Of a DNA stretch of 5,033 nucleotides, positions 1 to 5,033 are shown in pieces (positions within the stretch are counted from its first letter, which is position 1; each line of letters opens with the position of its first letter). The DNA comes from Candidatus Omnitrophota bacterium (GTDB taxonomy: Bacteria; Omnitrophota; Gorgyraeia; Gygaellales; Profunditerraquicolaceae): NCBI GenBank assembly GCA_028719265.1, contig JAQUKF010000081.1, positions 1-5,033 of the forward strand, read 5' to 3'. Below the pieces are notes generated by a model. It made no database searches and was not told where the DNA came from. It worked only from the letters and a program-made list of their open reading frames with translations. The position numbers and the translations under genes are program-made.

Positions 1-31
1 TCAGCCGTATTTTAACAGATTCGTCTTGCAT
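1..31 (-). CDS. 5' end of an unidentified gene, cut by the window edge
   Basis: Reading the minus strand from base 31 gives ATG followed by nine further open codons (MQDESVKIRL) before the window ends. The start is supported by a good ribosome binding site, AAGGAG at 43-38, six bases ahead of the ATG. Ten residues are too few to recognise a family, so no function is proposed. The gene follows the CHAT-TPR gene on the same strand after 101 bases, so it may be the fourth gene of the sigma-factor operon or may have its own promoter. Its ribosome binding site and start lie inside a perfect inverted repeat, described separately, which suggests regulated initiation. The existence of a gene here is likely but rests on the binding site, the ATG and a very short open frame. 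Confidence 0.6.
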   Translation of the reverse strand, partial: MQDESVKIRL

Positions 32-62
32 GGTAGTCTCCTTTTTTTAGGATAGACTACCA
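31..62 (-). promoter_or_regulatory. Inverted repeat burying the RBS and start of the left-edge gene
   Basis: TGGTAGTCT at 31-39 is repeated exactly inverted as AGACTACCA at 54-62. In minus-strand RNA the nine pairs continue, after a two-base bulge (53-52), with three more pairs (51-49 with 40-42), closed by a loop of six A residues (48-43). The stem takes in most of the AAGGAG ribosome binding site (43-38) and the A of the start codon (31). It has no T-run after it on the minus strand, so it is not a terminator for the upstream operon. It could be an RNA switch of translation (thermometer or protein-bound) or, read as DNA, an operator for a dimeric regulator overlapping a weak promoter. The structure is seen directly; its function is inferred. 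Confidence 0.6.
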
Positions 63-89
63 CATAAGTTTTAAAAATTTTTCCCTCAA
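61..89 (-). promoter_or_regulatory. Weak candidate promoter for the left-edge gene
   Basis: On the minus strand TTGAGG (89-84) and TATGTG (66-61) are separated by 17 bases, with an A/T-rich spacer. The first box matches the housekeeping -35 at four of six positions, while the second matches TATAAT at only three. If used, transcription would begin near base 54, inside the inverted repeat, which would then act as a DNA operator and not as an RNA hairpin. The match is poor and could be chance in A/T-rich sequence. Confidence 0.25.
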
Positions 90-132
90 ACCTTAACTAC
101 TATTGCTACAAACACGGGAAAGAACTCATATT

Positions 133-2328
133 TTAAATATTATCCAGCTCGGCTAACAGCCCACGGATCTGGCGGTATCTCCCGGGGTCAACCGACCTGT
201 ATATTTCCTGGGATTTACGCCAATGCTCCCTGGCCAGGCTTTTTCTCCTCTCCCTCTTGTAGAGCAGCCCCAGGTTATAATGTACGGTTGCCGAACACAT
301 GCGGCTGCCAATCGCGTCGCATATATCTGCCGAGGCCTTAAAATACTCCTCCGCTACAGCCAGATCATCCATTTCCATATAAAGCTCGCCGATCATATTA
401 TAGCCTAAGCCTAAATTCAGCCTGTTTTGCTGCTGCTTATCGATCGTAAGTCCTTTAAAATAATACTCCAGGGCCTTGTTGTATTCTTTCTCAAAAAGAC
501 ATATTTTACCTAAATTGAAATAACAGCCGCTTAACTCATTGCGCAGGTTCAGGCGCTCGAATATCCTGCGGCTTTTTTCGTAGAATTCCTTTGCCGCGGC
601 GTAATCGTTTTTACTCGCAAAAACCACTCCCACGTCGAAATAGTCGCAGGCAAGATTCCTGTCGTTCTCAAAGTTATTCCGTTTCTCAAGGTTTATCGAA
701 ATGCTTTTGGTCAAAAGGTCAAGAGGATGCTCAAAATCCCCATTATCCATATACCAAACGGCCAACTTTCTCAAAACAACCGCTTCGCTGGTTTTATCGT
801 TCATCCTCCGGCTTAATCTTACGGCCTTTTCATACAGCTCACGAGCTTTTTCATATTGGCCGTCGAAATGATAAAACCATCCCAGCTTTATGTATGCCCT
901 TATAAGATGGCGGTTATTGTTCAGCTTTTCGCTTCTGAGCGCATATTGAAAATAATATTTCCTGGCTTTGTCCTTTTCGCCAAGGCGCTGCCAGGAATCG
1001 GCAATTATAGGATAAATCTCCAGGAAATCCCGGTCCACACCGGCCAGTTTCTCCCCCAGGACTATTGCGGCATGATTATCTCCTTTGCGGTATTCTGACC
1101 GGGCGTTAAGAAAAAGGTAAAACTTAGCTGGGTTAAAAGTTAACAGTAAAAAGGCCAAGGCGAAGATTACGCAGGCCGCAAAAGCCGTCAACCCGCTTTT
1201 AAAGGGGATCTTTTTGCAGAAAACAGCGCTATTTAGCCTTTTCTCTCTGTAACGGTGATGTCCAAAGAAAACAAATCCGGGATAACCGTAAAGCAGGTAA
1301 CTTACCCAATGCATGCCCTGCAGGCCGAATTCCTTTATCACCTTAAGCTTTGACAGGCGCAGGGATTCTCCCACGCTTACTCCGGAGATAAGCCGCGTAT
1401 AAAATTCCCTGGCAAATATAAGACTGGAGTTATCTTCTATCTTACGGATAGCGCCTATATAATGCCTGACCCCGGCGTATAAGAATGCGCTGGCCATGCC
1501 GTAGCTTGCCTTCTGATATTCCGAATCGATCAACCCTTTATGAGTATAAGCCGAATGGCAGGCATTTGAGAAGATCAGGGCCGGCAGGCTGTAACTCTGC
1601 CCCATCCTGAGTATGTCTTCTATCTTGAATAACCCGTCGCTTAATACCCAGCCGCTTTTCTGGAATTCCCTCTTATTGAACTCGCAGTGGCCTGCGAAAT
1701 GTACGATATCATAATCACAGATATATTTCCTGACATAATTTCTGTCTATACGTAAAGATTTAAAATCTACGCACACCTTTCTGGTCTTATGGATAAACTG
1801 GTTCTTTATGTTCAATCCTTCGTTATAAGCGGACTTCAAGTCCCCGTTTGGATCGGCCAGGACCAGCATCTTCAAACTATCGCTTAGCTCACGGTATTGC
1901 AAAAAATTGGAATCCCCCCTGCTGCGTACCAGCCTCCCCAGGCTGAATTTAAGACAAAGAAAATCCTTCCCGTCAAATATCAGCTCCCAGGGAAGGTAAA
2001 TCAACTCCTCGTCCAGCGAAAGCGTCAATACGCAAGACTGATTATTTTTCAACCTTTCTTTTATCGAACGGCTGAGCAGGTGATCCCAAAACAACTGCCC
2101 AATTTTTTGAAGGGATTTCAACTGTTCGTTTCTGGATGAAGGATCTTTTATCGGACGCTTCAATACGGAGATCAACTCGGAGCTTAAACTTAACAGCTCG
2201 CTGAAGGATACGGGAACTAGGTTATAATGCCATAAGGTAGGAACGGCCTTTCCCTGGCCGAATAGGCCCATCTTCAGAGAATCACCCTGTTTACATATAT
2301 CCAGGATCAGCGCTTCCGAAGAAGGCAT
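133..2328 (-). CDS. Membrane-anchored CHAT protease with C-terminal TPR array
   Basis: This 731-residue protein is predicted to be a caspase-like protease of the CHAT family fused to TPR repeats. The CHAT domain spans roughly residues 100-355. The catalytic histidine is in HFAGH (His214, codon 1689-1687) and the catalytic cysteine in FSNACHS (Cys257, codon 1560-1558), so the dyad is intact. Residues 1-100 form a less clear lead-in domain. One hydrophobic helix follows (about 379-398), with basic residues just before it (HHRYREKR, KKIPFK), which by the positive-inside rule puts CHAT in the cytoplasm and the C-terminus outside. Residues about 403-711 hold seven to eight TPR units spaced about 40 residues, a typical protein-binding solenoid. 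No signal peptide is seen. The gene starts five bases after the zinc-finger gene stops, with no clear ribosome binding site, suggesting translational coupling. In context it is probably the sensor and protease of the sigma-factor operon. Its substrate is unknown; the family and topology calls are firmer than the role. Confidence 0.9.
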   Translation of the reverse strand: MPSSEALILDICKQGDSLKMGLFGQGKAVPTLWHYNLVPVSFSELLSLSSELISVLKRPIKDPSSRNEQLKSLQKIGQLFWDHLLSRSIKERLKNNQSCVLTLSLDEELIYLPWELIFDGKDFLCLKFSLGRLVRSRGDSNFLQYRELSDSLKMLVLADPNGDLKSAYNEGLNIKNQFIHKTRKVCVDFKSLRIDRNYVRKYICDYDIVHFAGHCEFNKREFQKSGWVLSDGLFKIEDILRMGQSYSLPALIFSNACHSAYTHKGLIDSEYQKASYGMASAFLYAGVRHYIGAIRKIEDNSSLIFAREFYTRLISGVSVGESLRLSKLKVIKEFGLQGMHWVSYLLYGYPGFVFFGHHRYREKRLNSAVFCKKIPFKSGLTAFAACVIFALAFLLLTFNPAKFYLFLNARSEYRKGDNHAAIVLGEKLAGVDRDFLEIYPIIADSWQRLGEKDKARKYYFQYALRSEKLNNNRHLIRAYIKLGWFYHFDGQYEKARELYEKAVRLSRRMNDKTSEAVVLRKLAVWYMDNGDFEHPLDLLTKSISINLEKRNNFENDRNLACDYFDVGVVFASKNDYAAAKEFYEKSRRIFERLNLRNELSGCYFNLGKICLFEKEYNKALEYYFKGLTIDKQQQNRLNLGLGYNMIGELYMEMDDLAVAEEYFKASADICDAIGSRMCSATVHYNLGLLYKRERRKSLAREHWRKSQEIYRSVDPGRYRQIRGLLAELDNI

Positions 2329-2333
2329 AAATT

Positions 2334-3038
2334 TCAGGTTTTGACTTTAAGATCGATTATGGCGACCAGGCGCTCATGCTTACTTGCCTCCACTTTATAG
2401 TCGCCAGGAAGAACATCCTCAAAGATACTGCTCCCGTTCTCAGAGACATAAGACTCCATTTCCACCTCGCCCTTCAGGAGGGATACGCGTAAATTCCTGC
2501 TGATCCTCTTACCCCGTTTATCCTTAATATCAACCATTAAGCTGAAATTCTTTTTCTTTTTACTTTCAAGCTTAACCAATATCCTGGCCTCCCGTAAATC
2601 CTTAAGGATACTTATTTCTTCTTTGAAGGCGTTTATCTGGCGGCTGCGCAAGACAGGCGCGGGCACCAATTCCTGGCCAACGAGCACGTCCCCGCCGGTC
2701 TGGATTATCTCCCAGGCGCCCTCCTTTAACCTGACAAATATCTCGAGAACGTTATCCCGGATACAGGCGGCGACCATCTTCCTTGCCTTTTCCAGTAAAT
2801 CAGCCGGGACCTCCTTGCTCAAATGAGGTTCAATCTTGAGATGAACCCCCAGATATTCGGCGCATCTGTCGCATTTAAGAACATGCTCCCTGATCTTATC
2901 GCTCTGGGAGGCATCAGACTTACCTTCAAGGTAACAAGCCATCTCCTCTTCATCGGGATGCCCGCCGGAGGTATCCGCAGAGAGATTCTTCCATCCCCGG
3001 TAAACCACTCTGGCTGCCTTTTCGAACCTACCGGACAT
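2334..3038 (-). CDS. Zinc-finger anti-sigma-like protein with C-terminal beta-sandwich domain
   Basis: This 234-residue protein begins with a zf-HC2-like (ZAS-type) module: His27-Pro in the place of the usual first Cys, an acidic MACYLEGK stretch, then His52-x3-Cys56-x2-Cys59, the zinc signature of many anti-sigma factors. Residues about 75-135 include a region (VLEIFVRLKEGAWEII) of unknown role. Residues about 150-232 look like a prealbumin or carboxypeptidase-regulatory beta-sandwich, shown by alternating strands and the characteristic SIFEDVLPGDYKVE. No membrane helix is present, unlike many ECF anti-sigma factors, so it should be cytoplasmic. The start has an excellent ribosome binding site (AAGGAGG, 3052-3046) seven bases ahead. 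It lies 24 bases after the sigma gene, the usual position for a cognate anti-sigma factor. Binding to that sigma factor is inferred from order and motif. It is also the simplest candidate substrate of the CHAT protease encoded next, but no cleavage site can be recognised. Confidence 0.8.
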   Translation of the reverse strand: MSGRFEKAARVVYRGWKNLSADTSGGHPDEEEMACYLEGKSDASQSDKIREHVLKCDRCAEYLGVHLKIEPHLSKEVPADLLEKARKMVAACIRDNVLEIFVRLKEGAWEIIQTGGDVLVGQELVPAPVLRSRQINAFKEEISILKDLREARILVKLESKKKKNFSLMVDIKDKRGKRISRNLRVSLLKGEVEMESYVSENGSSIFEDVLPGDYKVEASKHERLVAIIDLKVKT

Positions 3039-3045
3039 ATACCTC

Positions 3046-3052
3046 CCTCCTT
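3046..3052 (-). promoter_or_regulatory. Ribosome binding site of the zinc-finger gene
   Basis: AAGGAGG on the minus strand, seven bases before the ATG at 3038. It is near-perfect, in contrast to the absence of such a site before the sigma gene and the CHAT gene. This suggests the zinc-finger protein is translated at least as efficiently as the sigma factor, as expected if it must hold the sigma factor in check. Confidence 0.8.
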
Positions 3053-3062
3053 AATAGACGCA

Positions 3063-3674
3063 TCAACCAGAAGGATCTAACTCGAATCCCTTCCTTTTAA
3101 AACAATCCTGCAGCTTCTGGAACACCCTGCTCCTGCGCATATCCACCGCACCGCGGCTAATCTCAAGGTGCCCCCTGATCTGCTCCAGGCTTAACCCCTG
3201 ATTCAGGAGAAGCTCCATGAAATAGCGCTCTGACGGCTCAAGTAAATCTATGCATTCTTGTAAAGTAATACGCCTGTCCTTCTTGCTTAAAAACTCGGAT
3301 GCGTCGGGTGAAAAATCCCTCAATACCTCGCTCAGGCTAACCCCGGGTTCAATCTCGGTATCTATAGAAAATACGGGCCTGGATTTACGCAAATAATCAA
3401 TAGTGAAATTTATGGTAACCTGCCTAAGCCAGCTGGCAAGAGAGCATCCATTCCTGCCCCGGTAGGTAGCCAGCTTCCTGCAGTTGTCTTTGATCAAAGA
3501 ATAAAACAAATCCTGGAATATATCTTCGGCTTGCCTGGCGCAAGGCAAGCTGCCTTTTACGTTTAGAACACTATGGATATAATTATATATAAGGCGGGAA
3601 TAACGCGAAAGGAATTCCTCCCAGGATTGCTTGTCCCCTTTGACACAGGCTTGGACAAACCTCAAATCGTCCAT
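3063..3674 (-). CDS. ECF-type RNA polymerase sigma factor
   Basis: This 203-residue protein has the two-domain plan of extracytoplasmic-function sigma factors. The sigma-2 domain spans about residues 22-98, with a 2.2-like core-binding helix (AEDIFQDLFYSLI, 49-61) and the 2.3/2.4 promoter-melting and -10 region (SLASWLRQVTINFTIDYLRKS, 78-98). A linker of about 37 residues follows. The sigma-4 domain spans about 136-195, with the -35-binding helix-turn-helix in LSLEQIRGHLEISRGAVDMR (161-180). Its opening (DDLRFVQACVKGDKQSWEEF) matches the usual start of the family, so the ATG at 3674 is well supported even though no ribosome binding site precedes it. It is the first gene of the operon, behind its own promoter, and would direct RNA polymerase to a small set of target promoters that cannot be identified here. 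The next gene probably encodes its inhibitor. Confidence 0.9.
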   Translation of the reverse strand: MDDLRFVQACVKGDKQSWEEFLSRYSRLIYNYIHSVLNVKGSLPCARQAEDIFQDLFYSLIKDNCRKLATYRGRNGCSLASWLRQVTINFTIDYLRKSRPVFSIDTEIEPGVSLSEVLRDFSPDASEFLSKKDRRITLQECIDLLEPSERYFMELLLNQGLSLEQIRGHLEISRGAVDMRRSRVFQKLQDCFKRKGFELDPSG

Positions 3675-3681
3675 GCAAATA

Positions 3682-3708
3682 ATTATACCACTAAAACAAA
3701 CCTGTCAA
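3682..3708 (-). promoter_or_regulatory. Housekeeping-type promoter of the sigma-factor operon, likely leaderless
   Basis: On the minus strand a perfect -35 box TTGACA (3708-3703) and a perfect -10 box TATAAT (3687-3682) are separated by 15 bases. A TG one base ahead of the -10 box makes it an extended -10, which can offset the short spacer. Transcription should begin six to eight bases after the -10 box, at G3676 or A3674. A3674 is the first base of the sigma start codon, so the message would have a leader of zero to two bases. No ECF-type motif such as GGAAC is seen, which argues that the operon is driven by the main sigma factor and not by its own product. Confidence 0.8.
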
Positions 3709-3719
3709 AGGAAGAATTC

Positions 3720-3761
3720 AAAAAATAAGGGGCGCCTCAACGAACGAGACGCCCCTTATTT
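3720..3761 (-). terminator. Intrinsic terminator of the pyrophosphatase gene
   Basis: A perfect 12-bp inverted repeat (3723-3734 with 3750-3761, core GGGGCG/CGCCCC) is extended by three more pairs after one mismatch (3736-3738 with 3746-3748), leaving a seven-base loop. On the minus strand the stem runs into six T residues (3725-3720). It begins 11 bases after the hppA stop codon. It separates hppA from the sigma operon, whose -35 box begins only about a dozen bases further on, so the two units are transcribed independently. Confidence 0.93.
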
Positions 3762-3772
3762 ACCTGTTTCTC

Positions 3773-5033
3773 TTATTTAAGGATCGAATTCCTGACAACA
3801 AACGAAGCAAAAACGATGGAAACCATGGACATTAGCTTGATCAGGATATTCAGGCTCGGCCCGGAGGTATCCTTGAATGGATCCCCGACAGTATCTCCGA
3901 CAACCGTGGCTTTATGGGAGACCGACCCTTTACCTCCGTGATTACCTTCTTCCACGAATTTCTTGGCATTATCCCAGGCCCCTCCGGAATTAGCCATCAT
4001 TACCGCCAGCACAAAACCTGTAGCTGTAGCGCCTACCAGGAGTCCAGCGACCGCATTTACCCCTATAAGTAATCCTACGATTAAAGGAGCGGATATCGCC
4101 AAAAAAGACGGAGCGATCATTTCGTGCTGGGCCGCGGCGGTGGCGATACTCACGCAACGCGCGTAATCCGGGTTCGCCTTACCCTCCATCAGGCCGGTTA
4201 TCTCTTTGAATTGCCTGCGCACCTCGATTACGATCTTGCCAGCCGCCCTGCCTACTGCGCGCATGGTCATGGAGCAAAACAAAAACGGCAGCATACTCCC
4301 TATGAATAAACCTGTCAAGACAGGGGGGTTCATCATGTTCGCATTAATATCCTTGCCAAAAAGCATAACCTGGTCTTTGTAGGCGGCTATCAAGGCCAGC
4401 GCGGTCAGGGCAGCTGAACCAATGGCAAACCCTTTGCCTGTAGCCGCAGTAGTATTACCCAGAGAATCCAGGGCATCTGTCCTTTTCCTTACCTCGGGAG
4501 GTAGTTTAGACATCTCCGCGTTCCCTCCGGCGTTATCGGCAACCGGCCCGTAAGCATCGGTAGCCAGCGTGATTCCCAGCGTAGAGAGCATTCCTACCGC
4601 AGAAATAGCTATACCGTAGAGCCCGGCATCAAAGTTTACTGTCCCTCCCGAAACAAAAAAACTGATCAGGATGGCTACGCAAACGATAATCACGGGGAGG
4701 GCGGTGGACATCATACCTACAGCCATTCCGCTGATAATCACGGTAGCCGGCCCCGTAAGGGAAGCGTCGGCGATGGAGCGCGTTGGCTTAAACCCGCTGG
4801 AAGTATAATATTCGGTGCACAGACCGATCAATACACCGGCTATCAACCCGGTCAGGACCGCCCAGTAAACACCTATATGCTCTATCCCCAGGGTGTATTT
4901 GACTAGAAAGAACGAAATTATCGCTACCATTAAAGAGCTGGCAAATACGCCTTTACGCAAGGCGGCCAAAAGTATCTTTTGGCTTGCCTGCTCGCCGCTT
5001 TTGACAAAAAACGTTCCGATAATCGAAGCAACC
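3773..5033 (-). CDS. hppA: Membrane-bound ion-translocating pyrophosphatase, C-terminal part
   Basis: The open frame continues without a stop to the right edge (the first full codon begins at 5032), giving 419 residues of a protein whose family is usually about 650-800 residues long; the N-terminal part is missing. The enzyme hydrolyses pyrophosphate and pumps H+ or Na+ across the membrane. Recognisable family blocks are [12 protein letters not shown] at the edge, [60 protein letters not shown] and [20 protein letters not shown] near the C-terminus, with several long hydrophobic helices between. The aspartates of [10 protein letters not shown] and DAYGPVADN belong to the metal-pyrophosphate site. 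The Ala after GNTT, where potassium-independent enzymes carry Lys, marks the potassium-dependent class. The catalytic DVGAD block and the glutamate that separates Na+ from H+ pumps lie in the missing part, so the transported ion is undecided. An internal TTG at 4969 is not the start. A terminator follows the stop. Confidence 0.95.
   Translation of the reverse strand, partial: VASIIGTFFVKSGEQASQKILLAALRKGVFASSLMVAIISFFLVKYTLGIEHIGVYWAVLTGLIAGVLIGLCTEYYTSSGFKPTRSIADASLTGPATVIISGMAVGMMSTALPVIIVCVAILISFFVSGGTVNFDAGLYGIAISAVGMLSTLGITLATDAYGPVADNAGGNAEMSKLPPEVRKRTDALDSLGNTTAATGKGFAIGSAALTALALIAAYKDQVMLFGKDINANMMNPPVLTGLFIGSMLPFLFCSMTMRAVGRAAGKIVIEVRRQFKEITGLMEGKANPDYARCVSIATAAAQHEMIAPSFLAISAPLIVGLLIGVNAVAGLLVGATATGFVLAVMMANSGGAWDNAKKFVEEGNHGGKGSVSHKATVVGDTVGDPFKDTSGPSLNILIKLMSMVSIVFASFVVRNSILK

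Noticed and set aside
80..121. TTTCCC/GGGAAA stem followed by T residues, as a terminator for the CHAT gene
   Set aside because: The stem is only six pairs with a loop of about 30 bases, too weak to call. No convincing terminator was found after the CHAT gene, which leaves read-through into the left-edge gene possible.
223..1098. Plus-strand open frames opposite the CHAT-TPR gene
   Set aside because: They are short, overlap a gene with clear domains throughout, lack convincing ribosome binding sites and show no recognisable protein motifs.
3529..3550. Perfect 8-bp inverted repeat (GCTTGCCT / AGGCAAGC) with a six-base loop inside the sigma gene
   Set aside because: It lies within codons for SLPCARQA between the first and second sigma-2 helices, has no T-run, and is not near a start or end of a gene. 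A chance coding hairpin is the simplest reading, though it could slow translation.
4967..4969. TTG at 4969 as the start of a 398-residue pyrophosphatase
   Set aside because: The frame is open to the window edge and the residues upstream of it ([12 protein letters not shown]) match the family, so the gene is cut by the window and does not start here.
4965..4983. 7-bp inverted repeat (GCCAAAA / TTTTGGC) near the right edge
   Set aside because: It sits inside the hppA coding frame, which continues open on both sides, so it is not an operator at a gene start.
1..5033. CRISPR array or cas genes, prompted by the resemblance to the type III-E TPR-CHAT and sigma arrangement
   Set aside because: No direct repeats with regular spacing and no Cas-like protein are present. 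The resemblance is limited to the logic of a CHAT protease next to a sigma factor and its possible inhibitor.

Overview
The window is a compact bacterial chromosomal segment in which every supported gene lies on the minus strand, so it reads right to left. By eye, base composition is moderate and genes are tightly packed. The wording of the sigma factor (RGRNGCSLASWLR), the linked zinc-finger, CHAT and TPR proteins, and a membrane pyrophosphatase recall uncultured lineages of the Planctomycetes-Verrucomicrobia-Chlamydiae neighbourhood, such as Omnitrophota. This is a weak taxonomic inference from general familiarity, with no marker gene to support it.

Layout, in order of transcription: (1) 5033-3773, the C-terminal part of a membrane ion-pumping pyrophosphatase (hppA), cut by the window edge. 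It ends at a strong intrinsic terminator (3761-3720). (2) A near-consensus housekeeping-type promoter (3708-3682) placed so close to the next start codon that the message should be leaderless or nearly so. (3) A three-gene operon: an ECF-type sigma factor (3674-3063), a soluble zinc-finger protein resembling an anti-sigma factor with a C-terminal beta-sandwich domain (3038-2334), and a 731-residue protein (2328-133) with an N-terminal CHAT (caspase-like) protease domain, one transmembrane helix and a C-terminal TPR array. (4) A 101-base gap (132-32) ending in a perfect inverted repeat, then the first codons of another gene (31-1) that runs off the left edge.

The main biological point is the operon. 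The sigma factor, the zinc-finger protein that probably binds it, and a membrane-anchored CHAT protease whose catalytic His214 and Cys257 are both present form a plausible proteolysis-controlled transcription switch. In the model, TPRs outside the membrane sense something, the CHAT domain in the cytoplasm cuts a partner (most simply the zinc-finger protein), and the sigma factor is released. It resembles in concept the type III-E CRISPR arrangement, where a TPR-CHAT protease cuts a protein that restrains a sigma factor. Here there is no CRISPR component in view and the domain order is reversed. The sequence shows the gene linkage and motifs; the cleavage model is inference.

A second point of interest is the 12-bp imperfect hairpin that, in the minus-strand RNA, would bury the ribosome binding site and the first base of the start codon of the left-edge gene.
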